Source of the DNA: CAXBDP01 sp964598395
Lineage (GTDB): Bacteria; Bacteroidota; Bacteroidia; Cytophagales; Cyclobacteriaceae
Direction: 5' to 3'
Assembly (NCBI GenBank): GCA_964598395.1
Contig: CAZRBW010000059.1
Location: 1 to 18,362, forward strand
Length of the DNA stretch: 18,362 nt
Part shown: in pieces, positions 1 to 8,665 of the stretch
How the letters are laid out: the number at the start of each line of letters is the position of its first letter
How positions within the stretch are numbered: the first letter of the stretch is position 1
Translations under genes and position numbers: made by a program
Notes under the pieces: model-generated
The model's input: the letters and a program-made list of their open reading frames with translations, nothing else
Told to the model about the DNA's origin: nothing
Databases searched by the model: none

Positions 1-55
1 CTTTAATCGAAAAGAAAATAGTTTATCTTTAACCAACATTCAGTAACCACCGTTA

Positions 56-85
56 TTGTAATTTTATCTTTTTGTTACAAATTTG
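56..85 (+). promoter_or_regulatory. Possible promoter of cutC
   Basis: TTG at 56-58, a 19-base spacer, then CAAATTTG at 78-85. This fits the Bacteroidota sigma-A pattern TTG-N19-TAnnTTTG except for the first base of the -7 box. It would give a leader of about 35 bases before the cutC ATG at 127. A weak purine stretch (gagg, 111-114) lies about a dozen bases before the start. Prediction from pattern only. Confidence 0.35.
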
Positions 86-126
86 TTTATTCAATTTAGC
101 AAATACATAGAGGAAAGCCATAAAGA

Positions 127-867
127 ATGATAGTTGAAGTTTGTGCCAATAGTTTGCAATCAGCCATAAATGCCCAGGAGGGAGGAGCCAAGCGAGTGGA
201 GCTTTGTTCTAGTTTAATTTTAGGAGGACTTACTCCGAGTCCTTCGGCAATCCTTATGGCTAAAGCCATTCTTACAATTGATGTATTTGTAATGATAAGA
301 CCTAGGGAAGGTGATTTTTGCTACTCAGAAATTGAATTTGAGCAAATGGCTCAAGACATTTTGTTTTGTAAGGAGTCAGGCTGTGATGGCGTGGTATTGG
401 GCATCTTAAAGCCTGATGGCACGGTGGATGTGGAACGTACCAAACAATTAGTGGAGTTGGCTAGTCCTATGCAAGTGTCATTTCATAGAGCTTTTGATTT
501 GACTAAGGACACCATGAAAGCATTGGAAGATGTAATTTCAACAGGCTGCACGCGCATACTAACTTCCGGTAACCGTCCACAAGTAATGGATGGTATTGAT
601 CATGTCACGAATTTGATTCGTGAAGCTGCTGATAGAATAATCATCATGCCAGGCGGAGGAATCAATGACAAGAATTTATCTCGTATCCTACAGACTGGCG
701 CTCAAGAAATTCATCTATCTGGCAGAAAAAAGATCGAAAGCCCGATGGAATTCAAGAAGCCATATCTACGACTTACCGATATCCCTGGACATACTGATTA
801 TGTAATTGAAGAGACCGATACAAAAGTGATTAGAGATATTGTTGATTTGCTCCCTACAGAGGATTAA
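127..867 (+). CDS. cutC: CutC family protein (copper homeostasis protein CutC)
   Basis: A 246-residue cytoplasmic protein of the usual CutC length and TIM-barrel type. Family signatures seen: the start MIVEVCANSL, GGLTPSPS (33-40), MIRPREGDF (56-64), DGVVLGIL (87-94), SFHRAFD (118-124), TSGN (146-149) and MPGGGIN (174-180), which are the strand-end loops of the barrel. CutC has been linked to copper tolerance in E. coli and to copper binding in human and enterococcal homologues, but its biochemical role is not settled, so the name is a family label. No signal peptide or membrane segment. It stands alone, reads towards the gamma-glutamyltransferase gene and ends 19 bases before a strong hairpin. 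Family assignment is near certain; function is not. Confidence 0.93.
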   Translation: MIVEVCANSLQSAINAQEGGAKRVELCSSLILGGLTPSPSAILMAKAILTIDVFVMIRPREGDFCYSEIEFEQMAQDILFCKESGCDGVVLGILKPDGTVDVERTKQLVELASPMQVSFHRAFDLTKDTMKALEDVISTGCTRILTSGNRPQVMDGIDHVTNLIREAADRIIIMPGGGINDKNLSRILQTGAQEIHLSGRKKIESPMEFKKPYLRLTDIPGHTDYVIEETDTKVIRDIVDLLPTED

Positions 868-886
868 TTAGCTGTCAAAATAAAAG

Positions 887-924
887 CGAAAAGCCTGATA
901 AAATTGATTTTATCAGGCTTTTCG
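887..924. terminator. Bidirectional intrinsic terminator between cutC and the GGT gene
   Basis: Perfect 18-bp inverted repeat (arms 887-904 and 907-924, two-base centre TG), rich in A:T at its ends with a GCCTGA core. On the + strand it is followed by TTTCTAG, and on the - strand by CTTTTATTTT. It sits in the 75-base gap between two convergent genes, so it can end both transcripts. Confidence 0.85.
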
Positions 925-942
925 TTTCTAGTCTAATTTCGT

Positions 943-2652
943 TTAATACCCTTTGGCTGTATCATCTCCTCTAGGGTCGGCTCCACCTTCGAGTTTGCCA
1001 TCAGGCAATATGAGTATAGCATCCACCCGCCCAATAGAACTTCTATTACTGAATTGATGTCCCATATTTTGCAAGGCGATAATAGTTAAACTATCCATTG
1101 CAGCAGGTTCGGTTTGAATAACATCAGGCATCCATTGGTGATGAAATCTGCCAGCTGCAACTGCTTCTTGCATTCCCATACCATGCTCAATCACATTCAA
1201 TATAGTTTGATAAACAGACGTGATAATCGTAGAGCCACCAGGTGTACCTACTACCATATATAATTCTCCATCTTTTTCTACTATAGTTGGAGTCATGGAG
1301 CTAAGCATTCTTTTGCCAGGAGCGATAGCATTTGCTTCTCCACCCACCAAACCATAGATATTCGGATAGCCAGGTTTTACACTGAAATCGTCCATTTCGT
1401 TGTTCAGAAGAAAACCTGCGCCAGCTACAATTACTTTGGAGCCATACCCGCCATTGAGCGTTGTGGTTACAGAAATCGCATTACCATTTGCATCTACAAT
1501 CGAGAAATGGGTTGTTTCATCACTTTCGTAAGGAGCAGGGTTTCCGCTACCAATAATTTCACTGCTTGAAGCCTTGTTTGGGTCAAAATCTGAAATCCTT
1601 TGCTTTATGTATTTGGGATCCAAAAGCCCAGCTAGAGGCACCTTGTAAAAATCAGGATCTCCCAAATGGTCGGCTCTATCCGCATAGATTCTGCGTTCGG
1701 CTTCAGTCATCAAATGAACGGTCTTGGTGCTATTCCAACCCCATTCTGCGATTGGATAATTTTCCACCATTTTCATCAAACCTACCAAAGCAACGCCTCC
1801 GCTACTTGGAGGGGCCATAGAGATTAGCTTATAATTTTTGTAATCTCCAAATACAGGCTCTCTCCATATCGATTTGTAGTTTTTGAGATCATTATGTGTA
1901 ATAATGCCACCACCTCTTTGCATTTCGGCAACGATAAGGTCTGCTACTTTACCAGTGTAAAAGCCATCTCTACCATTGTCTCGAATTAGCTCCAAAGTGC
2001 CAGCCAAATCTTTCCAATAAATGGTATCACCTTCTACCCACACACTATCAATCAAGAAAGCGGGAGGAATAGTATTGTGCTCAATCAGTCCTCTTTTCAG
2101 ATTATTGATTCCTCGTGCTTCATTTGCAGTGAGTGCAAAACCATTTTTAGCTAAATCAATTGCAGGCTGGATCAATTCTTCCCACGAAAGCGAGCCGTAT
2201 TTCTGATGCAAAGTTTGCATGCCATCTACTGAACCTGGCACTCCAGATGCCAAATGACCCGAAACGCTTAGGTTTTCAATTACCTCGCCATTGGCATCTA
2301 AGTACATATCCCTCCCGCCTTTTTCTGGAGCGGTTTCTCTGAAATCGAGGGTTGCATATTCACCAGTATTTGATCTGTAAACAGCAAAACCACCTCCTCC
2401 GATATTTCCTGCATTAGGATATACAACAGCTAGTGCAAATTGTACAGCAACAGCTGCATCTACTGCATTTCCACCTTTCTCGAGGATTTGTTTTCCTACT
2501 TCAGATGCCAAAGGGTGAGCAGAAACGACCATGGCATTTTCTACTACTAATCCTCTTTGAATTTCTCTTTTTTCTTCAAGGAAATTTTCCTTGCAACTAA
2601 TAGCTGCAAGGAAAATTATGAAGGTGAATTTTAGTGCGAATTTGAATTTCAT
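943..2652 (-). CDS. ggt: Gamma-glutamyltransferase (glutathione hydrolase), lipoprotein
   Basis: A 569-residue Ntn-hydrolase that cleaves the gamma-glutamyl bond of glutathione and related compounds, hydrolysing it or passing it to an amino acid. The start MKFKFALKFT, a hydrophobic run and AAISC at 16-20 form a signal peptide with a lipobox-like Cys20, so it is probably a lipoprotein of the cell envelope. As in E. coli GGT, the precursor should cut itself before the first Thr of ETTHFSIVD, here Thr380, the N-terminal nucleophile of the small subunit. Other matches are LDFRETAP with substrate-binding Arg105, NNEMDDFSVKPG (417-428), MLSSMTPT (449-456) and GTPGGS (469-474). All key residues are present. 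It starts 9 bases after the S9 peptidase stop, so the two form an operon; together they could process peptides and glutathione outside the cytoplasm. GGT family is clear; surface lipidation is inferred. Confidence 0.95.
   Translation of the reverse strand: MKFKFALKFTFIIFLAAISCKENFLEEKREIQRGLVVENAMVVSAHPLASEVGKQILEKGGNAVDAAVAVQFALAVVYPNAGNIGGGGFAVYRSNTGEYATLDFRETAPEKGGRDMYLDANGEVIENLSVSGHLASGVPGSVDGMQTLHQKYGSLSWEELIQPAIDLAKNGFALTANEARGINNLKRGLIEHNTIPPAFLIDSVWVEGDTIYWKDLAGTLELIRDNGRDGFYTGKVADLIVAEMQRGGGIITHNDLKNYKSIWREPVFGDYKNYKLISMAPPSSGGVALVGLMKMVENYPIAEWGWNSTKTVHLMTEAERRIYADRADHLGDPDFYKVPLAGLLDPKYIKQRISDFDPNKASSSEIIGSGNPAPYESDETTHFSIVDANGNAISVTTTLNGGYGSKVIVAGAGFLLNNEMDDFSVKPGYPNIYGLVGGEANAIAPGKRMLSSMTPTIVEKDGELYMVVGTPGGSTIITSVYQTILNVIEHGMGMQEAVAAGRFHHQWMPDVIQTEPAAMDSLTIIALQNMGHQFSNRSSIGRVDAILILPDGKLEGGADPRGDDTAKGY
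2060..2067 (+). repeat. GCGGGAGG octamer, copy 1
   Basis: Antisense inside the gamma-glutamyltransferase gene; sense codons I-P-P-A (195-198). Followed by AA. Copies 1 and 2 point towards each other, 251 bases apart. Confidence 0.7.
2311..2318 (-). repeat. GCGGGAGG octamer, copy 2
   Basis: Sense strand of the gamma-glutamyltransferase gene, within G-G-R codons (112-114). Followed by GA. Confidence 0.7.
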
Positions 2653-2661
2653 GGAGGGTGC

Positions 2662-5058
2662 TTATTTCAAGCCTTTGAGGTTTTGATCAAAGAGCTTCAA
2701 AATTCGCTTGTATTCATCTGTCCAACTACTTGGCTCTACAAATCCATGATCCTCAAGTGGATATACAGCCATTTCCCAATTATCCTTTTCAAGCTCAATA
2801 AGTCGCTGTGCTAATCTTACTACATCTTGAAAGTGCACATTGGTATCTACCATGCCATGTGCAATAAGTAATGGCCCTTTTAAGCCTTCTGCAAAATAAA
2901 TAGGGGAACTTCTAGCATAGGCTAAGCTATCCTGAGTTGGTGTATTTAGGATGTTTGATGTGTAGCCATGGTTATAATGCGCCCAATCTGTTACTGAACG
3001 TAAGGCAGCACCTGCTGAGAATACGTCTGGCTCATTGAACATAGCCATAAGTGTGATAAATCCACCATAAGAACCACCGTATAGCCCAATTTTCTTAGGA
3101 TCTACCCCATGCTCAGATACTAGATATTTGGCTCCATCTGTATTATCATTCAAATCCCAACCGCCCATGTGACGGTAAATTGCCGTCCGCCAATCGCGAC
3201 CATAGCCAGCACTTGCACGGTAGTCTATATCCAATACAGTATATCCTTGCTCAGCTAAAAGATTGTGGAACATAAATTCTCTGAAATAAGTACTCCAGCC
3301 TTTGTGAGCATTTTGCAAATATCCAGCTCCATGTACGAAAATCACTGCTGGCCCACCATTGCTTGTGCCTGTTCTTGGCTTGTATAATCGGGCATAAACA
3401 TCTGCTCCATCTCTTGCTTTGAAAGAGATTACCTCTGGATCCATCCAATTATACGATTTGAATTCATCCGTTAGCGAATTTGTGATTTGTTTTGGAGTAG
3501 CACCTGCTTTGTTCTCCATGATATAAAGTTCCCAAGGCTTGTTGGAATACGAATAGCGGAAGGCTATTTGCTTTTGATCTGGCGACAAACTTACCTCACT
3601 TTGGCCAGTGAGGGTGGTGATTTTCTCACGATTACCTCCTTCAATTGGCAAACGGTAAAAATGCTTCTCACCAGGATGCACTTCATTGGAAGTGAAGTGC
3701 CAAAATTTCTTGTCTTTTGAAATTTCAGGACTGTACACTTCGAATTTGCCTGATGTGAGTGCTTTCTTTGTTCCTGTTGTTACATCAACAGTATATATGT
3801 GTGAGTAGCCTGACTCTTCCGATTGAAACCAAAAGCGTTTGTTGTCTGGCATCCATCCAATAGAACCTCCACCGAAACCACCAGTGCCTGGCCCACCTAT
3901 CCAAGCTTCATCTCTTTGGCGATCAAGCAGTGTTAATCCTCCAGTGGCAGGGTCTAGTAGCATTATCCAGCGATCTTTATTATCGCTAGATCTGAATTGT
4001 ACAACTGCATATTTACCATCTTCCGACCAATAGGGACCACTTGGAGCTACCGTTCTTTCATATTTTTTATCTGCATTTTCTGGATAATCGTTCCAGTAAT
4101 CAGGCTTATCGTCTAAGCCAGGGATATCAGAAATCTTCACTGGGTAGCTTTCATTTTTGGCAATGTCAAAGATGAATAATTCACTTGAGCCTTGCTCAGC
4201 ACCTACTTTTGTCCGCGAATTCAAAGTTTCGGTATAGCCAGACTCAGTCACATAAGTAGGTACACCAGTGCGTTTTCCTGCCATAGAAAATTCAAAAATC
4301 CCATAGGTTATATATTTTTCATCAGGGCTTATTCCAATGTTATTAAAACCGCCAGTTCCGGAATATAAGGCTTTTGGTTTGATGCTTTCGCCACTATTTA
4401 ATCCTCGTCTTGCCTCAGCCACTAAGTCACGTCTTTCTTTTCTTTCTTTTAATACTTCTATCCAAGCCAATTGGTCAGCTTCTAACCACTTGTCTTGGTC
4501 GGACATTGGTGCATTTGGTCTAGCTCTTTGTTCACTGCCTTGGCGAAAATCTGTAAGCTGGGCAAGTTCCCCACTTGTAATATGTAATCGGAATAAATTT
4601 CCGCCCATTTGATAAAATACTTTGGTGCCATCTAAACTGAATGAGGCATTAGTTACTCTATCAAGAGTACTGATGAGCTTTCTTTTAACACCTGTTTTTA
4701 CATCAAAAAGATACAAGTCGCCATTATCATTAATTAGCCTTTTACTATCATCTTTATTACTGATTGTAAATCTAGGTGGAAGTGCATCCCTTTCGGCTTT
4801 ACTTACTTTTTGAGGAGTGGTGTTAGTAAGTGTGATTTTATAAAGGGAATCCGAAGGATTGTTTTCTGGATTCCAATTGAAATAGACAGTCTTACTGTCT
4901 TCTGACCAATTAATTCCTGTTGGGCTGCTGCCAATCCAACTAGGATCTCGCATTATTTTCTCTACACTAAGCGTACCTAGTTGCGATTGAGCTTGTGTGC
5001 TCGGCAAGTAGGTAATCCATAGCATAACTATAATCAATGGTAATCTGAATTTTCTCAT
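2662..5058 (-). CDS. Secreted S9 family prolyl oligopeptidase-like serine peptidase (DPP IV-type propeller)
   Basis: An exported serine peptidase. I chose the ATG at 5058 (798 residues) because it begins MRKFRLPLIIVMLW, a clean signal peptide ending near STQAQ; the upstream ATG at 5091 would add 11 residues before it. Numbering from 5091: a DPP IV-type beta-propeller with repeated strand motifs such as YWSEDGKY and IGWMPDNKRFWF covers about 40-540, and an alpha/beta-hydrolase domain about 550-809. The triad is Ser674 in YGGSYGGF, Asp749 in GMVDTNV and His782 in EDHGF, all intact. Members cut dipeptides or short oligopeptides, often after proline or alanine, in the periplasm; specificity cannot be read here. 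First gene of the unit with GGT. No convincing promoter was found in the 400 bases upstream. Confidence 0.93.
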   Translation of the reverse strand: MRKFRLPLIIVMLWITYLPSTQAQSQLGTLSVEKIMRDPSWIGSSPTGINWSEDSKTVYFNWNPENNPSDSLYKITLTNTTPQKVSKAERDALPPRFTISNKDDSKRLINDNGDLYLFDVKTGVKRKLISTLDRVTNASFSLDGTKVFYQMGGNLFRLHITSGELAQLTDFRQGSEQRARPNAPMSDQDKWLEADQLAWIEVLKERKERRDLVAEARRGLNSGESIKPKALYSGTGGFNNIGISPDEKYITYGIFEFSMAGKRTGVPTYVTESGYTETLNSRTKVGAEQGSSELFIFDIAKNESYPVKISDIPGLDDKPDYWNDYPENADKKYERTVAPSGPYWSEDGKYAVVQFRSSDNKDRWIMLLDPATGGLTLLDRQRDEAWIGGPGTGGFGGGSIGWMPDNKRFWFQSEESGYSHIYTVDVTTGTKKALTSGKFEVYSPEISKDKKFWHFTSNEVHPGEKHFYRLPIEGGNREKITTLTGQSEVSLSPDQKQIAFRYSYSNKPWELYIMENKAGATPKQITNSLTDEFKSYNWMDPEVISFKARDGADVYARLYKPRTGTSNGGPAVIFVHGAGYLQNAHKGWSTYFREFMFHNLLAEQGYTVLDIDYRASAGYGRDWRTAIYRHMGGWDLNDNTDGAKYLVSEHGVDPKKIGLYGGSYGGFITLMAMFNEPDVFSAGAALRSVTDWAHYNHGYTSNILNTPTQDSLAYARSSPIYFAEGLKGPLLIAHGMVDTNVHFQDVVRLAQRLIELEKDNWEMAVYPLEDHGFVEPSSWTDEYKRILKLFDQNLKGLK

Positions 5059-5295
5059 GTTGTTAATTATTACAGTAGGTTTATCAAGCACAAACAGTCA
5101 AGCAAAATAATAAATGTTAAGTTGATTTGCATTCTTCTGCTAAAACGACTCTCAATATATTAAATAGAAGCTATTGATGAATGGAAAAATACAGCGTTGG
5201 TTATTAAGGTAGATAAATGAACGCTTGAGCAATTATTGGATAATTAGTTAGCATAGGTTAGTATGCAAATTCTGATTTCAAATAGGTACAAAAAA

Positions 5296-5325
5296 AACTC
5301 GCCTCGAGGTTAGTCGAGGCGAGTT
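5296..5325 (-). terminator. Intrinsic terminator of the two-component operon
   Basis: Perfect 12-bp GC-rich stem (arms 5296-5307 and 5314-5325) with loop GGTTAG. On the - strand it is followed by an uninterrupted T-run (the A-run at 5291-5297 on +). No T-run follows on the + strand, so it is directional and serves the kinase gene ending at 5493, some 170 bases upstream. Confidence 0.85.
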
Positions 5326-5421
5326 GGGTCATTAAATAGAAAAATAGATTTGGGCTTTTAAAAAATGAACCGTTATTCAGGAATCGATTAAAAAAATAAT
5401 TAATACCCTTATTAAAAAATC

Positions 5422-5441
5422 GTTAATAGCATTCTATTAAC
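5422..5441 (-). terminator. Weak AT-rich hairpin, possible first terminator after the kinase gene
   Basis: Perfect 8-bp inverted repeat GTTAATAG/CTATTAAC with a 4-base loop, followed on the - strand by GATTTTTTAAT. The stem is mostly A:T, so it may be leaky; the strong hairpin at 5296-5325 would back it up. It lies about 50 bases past the kinase stop codon. Confidence 0.4.
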
Positions 5442-5492
5442 AACACTAAAATATTTTATGAATTTGGATAAAAACTGGAGATATTAAGCTAT

Positions 5493-6767
5493 TTAAGCAA
5501 ATTCTACTTCCATTAAATAGGTACTTTTAAAGAAGTGAAAATTCAATTTATAGTTATTCACGTCACAAATTTTGTTGATGATTGACAGTCCTAGGCCAGT
5601 TGACGCGCTCTCCTTAATTCCAGAATTGTAGCGCTTGAAAAAATTTTCTTCAGAATTATTTATTTCCTCTCCACTGTTTTTTATCACAAACATATTATTG
5701 ATCACTCGCACTTCGATGAAACCATCTTCGATATTATGATACACTGCATTCTTAATTAAATTAGTGATTAGTATTTCTAGCATAAGCTTGTTGCCTTTCA
5801 CATGGATACTTGGTGTAATATCTTGATGTATTATCAATCTCTTTGCATCTATTTTATCTTCGAAGTAACCAAGTATTTTTCTGGCCAAACTGGATATGTT
5901 TACGTCATGCTGCTCTACATATTGATTGTTCTCAATTCTACTCAAAAGCAGAAGTGTTTTGTTCATTTTCGAAAGCTTATTTGCTGCCTCATTTATTTCT
6001 AACAGAATTTTAATATTGCTTTCTGTTAACTCTGGGTTTTGAAATGCGAGTTCAATTTTATTTTTGATTACAGCTAATGGAGTTTGTATTTCATGCGATG
6101 TATTTTCCACAAAATGCTTTTGACTTTCAAAGGCCTTGTTACTTTTGATCGTCAGGTTTTCAACAGCTTTATTAAGTTCATTAAATTCCAAAATACCAGT
6201 TGGCTCATATTCAATAATATCATGCTTTTGAAGATCGTAGTTTTTTAGTTTACTCAAGGTCAACTCAAAAGGCTTCCAAATCTTGGTGAGCATTACTTTA
6301 TTGAAAAAGTAAAGAAATATTAAAATACCAAAAAAGAAGAATACTACACCTATTATGAGGTTTTCTAATAATATGTTATCATCTACTTTTTGATTATAAA
6401 TACTTAGTTGGTAGTGAATATTGGTGTCAGGGTTTCGGTATCTCGTAGAAAGTTGTCTGAATTTGATGGGAGAAGAGCTCACCTTAGTCGATAATATGGT
6501 GTCTTTGAATGTATCCAACATGGTAGAGTATGTTAAAACATTTACCTCCCGCAATTCTACATTCGTGTCCATCTGCGAAATACTGCCAATTTGATCCCTG
6601 TTTTGATTCAGGAATTCTATCAACGTTTTCTTTCTTTCCTCTAGTTGAGAGTCTTGATTTGCTGTGATACTACTGCTAAGGAATATATATAGCAGTATAG
6701 CCCAAACCGTAAGTACTGAGAATAATATTAAAAGGAAGTTTCGTAAAGTAACTTCTAGTAGTTTCAT
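5493..6767 (-). CDS. Membrane sensor histidine kinase
   Basis: A 424-residue transmembrane kinase, partner of the response regulator just upstream (31-base gap). Membrane segments lie at about 11-33 and 135-157, with an external domain of about 100 residues between them that I do not recognise. After a linker (about 158-215) comes the HisKA helix with phospho-acceptor His225 in NTSHEIQTP, then HATPase_c with N-box NLIKNAVYHN (336-345, key Asn340), FFKRY F-box (376-380) and G2 box STGLGLSII (389-397). The G1 box reads IKNSGEEI: Asn364 stands where the classical DxGxG motif has Asp. Similar Asn variants occur in Bacteroidota kinases of this kind, so activity is likely retained. The signal sensed is unknown. 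Gene order regulator-then-kinase fits OmpR/EnvZ-like operons. Confidence 0.93.
   Translation of the reverse strand: MKLLEVTLRNFLLILFSVLTVWAILLYIFLSSSITANQDSQLEERKKTLIEFLNQNRDQIGSISQMDTNVELREVNVLTYSTMLDTFKDTILSTKVSSSPIKFRQLSTRYRNPDTNIHYQLSIYNQKVDDNILLENLIIGVVFFFFGILIFLYFFNKVMLTKIWKPFELTLSKLKNYDLQKHDIIEYEPTGILEFNELNKAVENLTIKSNKAFESQKHFVENTSHEIQTPLAVIKNKIELAFQNPELTESNIKILLEINEAANKLSKMNKTLLLLSRIENNQYVEQHDVNISSLARKILGYFEDKIDAKRLIIHQDITPSIHVKGNKLMLEILITNLIKNAVYHNIEDGFIEVRVINNMFVIKNSGEEINNSEENFFKRYNSGIKESASTGLGLSIINKICDVNNYKLNFHFFKSTYLMEVEFA
6545..6552 (-). repeat. GCGGGAGG octamer, copy 3
   Basis: Within the kinase gene, sense strand, read there as part of L-R-E-V codons. Followed by TA. Confidence 0.7.
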
Positions 6768-6798
6768 GGTAGAGGTAAAGCTACTACTATTTGTTTAA

Positions 6799-7476
6799 TT
6801 AGTCAGTTTCAAATTTATATCCCATTCCATACACGGACTTAATGTAGTCTCTTGAGCCATTTTCAATCATTTTTTTCTTCAAATTTTTGATATGACTATA
6901 CAAAAAGTCGTAAGAATCAGCCTGATCTATGTGATCTCCATATAAGTGCTCAGCTATTGAATCTTTTGGAATTACTCGATTTTTGTTGGCAATAAGATAT
7001 TGCAACAGCTCAAATTCAGTTTTAGTAAGCTTGATTGGTTTATCATTTATTCGAAGAAGTTTCTCTGAATAATCTAAGGTGAGGTTATTCAAAATAAATT
7101 GATTAGCTCCTGAAAATGATTTTCGTCGATAAACAGATTTGATCCTTGCATTGAGCTCAGAAAGATGAAAGGGCTTCGTTAAGTAATCATCTGCGCCAAG
7201 TTCCAATCCAGCAATTTTATCTTCTACTGAATCTTTAGCTGAAATGATGATTACACCTTCGAGTTTATTCAATTCCTTAAGTTTTTCAACTATTTTGAGG
7301 CCATTGCCACCTGGAAGATTTATATCTACCAAAATACAATCATATTCATAGACTGTTACCTTATCCATACCCTCAGCGAAAGTGGTAGCTTGTTCGCAGA
7401 TATAGTCTTCTTTTTCTAAGTATTCTCGAATGTTTTTGAGAATATTTAGCTCGTCCTCTATGATTAAAATCTTCAT
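6799..7476 (-). CDS. OmpR family DNA-binding response regulator
   Basis: A 225-residue two-domain regulator. Receiver domain about 1-115: acidic pocket Glu7/Asp8 in IIEDE, phospho-acceptor Asp51 in ILVDINLPGGNGL, Ser79 in ISAKD and Lys101 in LTKPF. Winged-helix DNA-binding domain about 125-223, with TKTEFELLQYL (151-161) and the C-terminal SVYGMGYKF (214-222) typical of OmpR/PhoB members. It should be phosphorylated by the kinase encoded 31 bases downstream and control genes not identifiable here. A good promoter lies immediately upstream and would place the transcript start about 11 bases before the ATG, a short leader without a Shine-Dalgarno site. Divergent from the formimidoylglutamase-like gene; whether the regulator controls that gene is unknown. 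Confidence 0.95.
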   Translation of the reverse strand: MKILIIEDELNILKNIREYLEKEDYICEQATTFAEGMDKVTVYEYDCILVDINLPGGNGLKIVEKLKELNKLEGVIIISAKDSVEDKIAGLELGADDYLTKPFHLSELNARIKSVYRRKSFSGANQFILNNLTLDYSEKLLRINDKPIKLTKTEFELLQYLIANKNRVIPKDSIAEHLYGDHIDQADSYDFLYSHIKNLKKKMIENGSRDYIKSVYGMGYKFETD

Positions 7477-7494
7477 TTTTTTTTATTTAAAGGT

Positions 7495-7524
7495 CAAAAC
7501 TATTTCCAGAACTTTATTTTACAA
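7495..7524 (-). promoter_or_regulatory. Bacteroidota sigma-A type promoter of the two-component operon
   Basis: On the - strand: TTG (7524-7522), 19-base spacer, TAGTTTTG (7502-7495), an exact match to TTG-N19-TAnnTTTG. It is 18 bases before the response regulator ATG. Of the promoter-like sites in this window it is the best match. Confidence 0.6.
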
Positions 7525-7645
7525 CTTACCACCATCTATCAAAAAAATCTTTTTCATCGATTAGTAGACATTTGACAAAAGATAGCAAAAAGCACTTGAA
7601 TTATACTTGTATATTGAATCCAATTCCAATTAAGTCGCGCTAATT

Positions 7646-8665
7646 ATGAACCAATTCTGTCTTTTTTCTGAAAAGGAATTGAAATCCCACCTTAGAATTC
7701 GTCAAGGCGAAGTTAAAGTTGGGCAAGAAATCCTCCTACCTTCTTCTAAAAGTACCAAGTTTGACAATATCTTACAAGAATTGAAAAATCAGGGTTGCAA
7801 GATGGTGCTATTGGGGATACCAGAGTCTATAGGAGTTAAGGCCAACTTTGGGAAGCCTGGCGCTGAAAATGGCTGGAAGGCTTTTTTAGATTCTTTTCTG
7901 AATATACAGACATTTACTGGAGCGTCTTCAATTGCCATTTTGGGACGATGTGCTGTTGAGAAATTGCAATTGAGTGCAAATGAATTAAATCCCACGCATA
8001 AACTTGATCTGCAAAAAATCAGAAAGTTATGTGCCAAATTAGATGCTCGTGTCGAGAAAATAATAGGAAAAATTATTGCCGCTGAGCTTATTTCAGTTGT
8101 GATAGGCGGGGGGCATAATAATGCTTTCCCAATTATTTCAGCTCATAGTAAATTCTTGAAAAAACCAATTGATGTATTAAATATTGACCCTCATGCCGAT
8201 TTCCGATTATTGGAAGGTCGCCACAGTGGCAATCCTTTTAGCTACGCACATAAAAAGAGTTATTTGGGTAAATACTTAGTGTATGGATTAGACCCAAAAT
8301 ATAACTCTGCCGAAATGCTTGATCGCTTACAATTGGCAAAAGCCCATTGGATCGACAGAATAAAATCGCAAAATATAGAAAGTAGCCTTTCAGAAACCTT
8401 CAGTTTTTTCCAAAGTTCAAACAGCGTGGGCTTGGAACTGGACATGGATGCAATTGCAGGAGTTAGCGTAAGCGCGTTGAATCCTTTTGGCTTTACTGCA
8501 ATGGAAGCTTGCCAATTAGTGAGTGAATTGACAAAAAAAATAAAACCCATATATTTTCATTTGCCTGAGTCTGCCCCTGTTGCAAATGAAAATAGCTGGG
8601 TGATTAATGGGAAAGTAAGTGCTGCTTTGGTGAGAAATTTTATTCAAGCTTATAACTTAGGGTAA
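7646..8665 (+). CDS. hutG: Formimidoylglutamase-like arginase-family hydrolase
   Basis: A 339-residue cytoplasmic binuclear manganese enzyme of the arginase/agmatinase/formimidoylglutamase family. All six metal ligands are visible: His157 in GGGHNNAFP, Asp181, His183 and Asp185 in NIDPHADFR, and Asp266 and Asp268 in ELDMDAI. The segment GIPESIGVKANFGKPGAENGW (57-77) and the overall shape resemble Bacteroidota formimidoylglutamases, which split N-formimidoyl-glutamate into glutamate and formamide in histidine breakdown. A urocanate hydratase gene 7 kb downstream supports that role, but substrate choice among arginase relatives cannot be proved from sequence. It begins 169 bases from the divergent response regulator. 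Its last 9 bases overlap the end of the convergent stress protein gene. No clear promoter found; TATACTTG at about 7602 lacks a spaced TTG. Confidence 0.8.
   Translation: MNQFCLFSEKELKSHLRIRQGEVKVGQEILLPSSKSTKFDNILQELKNQGCKMVLLGIPESIGVKANFGKPGAENGWKAFLDSFLNIQTFTGASSIAILGRCAVEKLQLSANELNPTHKLDLQKIRKLCAKLDARVEKIIGKIIAAELISVVIGGGHNNAFPIISAHSKFLKKPIDVLNIDPHADFRLLEGRHSGNPFSYAHKKSYLGKYLVYGLDPKYNSAEMLDRLQLAKAHWIDRIKSQNIESSLSETFSFFQSSNSVGLELDMDAIAGVSVSALNPFGFTAMEACQLVSELTKKIKPIYFHLPESAPVANENSWVINGKVSAALVRNFIQAYNLG

Larger units (their letters stand above)
5059..5492. other. Intergenic region between histidine kinase and S9 peptidase genes
   Basis: About 430 bases without a supportable gene. It holds two hairpins (listed separately) that read as terminators for the kinase transcript coming from the right. 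The rest (about 5092-5290 and 5330-5420) is AT-rich with only very short open frames (about 10 codons). The promoter of the S9-GGT unit must lie here, but the nearest TAnnTTTG-like boxes each miss a key base and lack a spaced TTG, so none is called. Confidence 0.6.

Noticed and set aside
5059..5091. Upstream ATG at 5091 as the S9 peptidase start
   Set aside because: It puts 11 mostly non-hydrophobic residues before a typical signal peptide that starts cleanly at the ATG at 5058.
5092..5290. Possible small gene before the S9 peptidase
   Set aside because: Open frames there are about ten codons or shorter, with no start context or composition that suggests coding.
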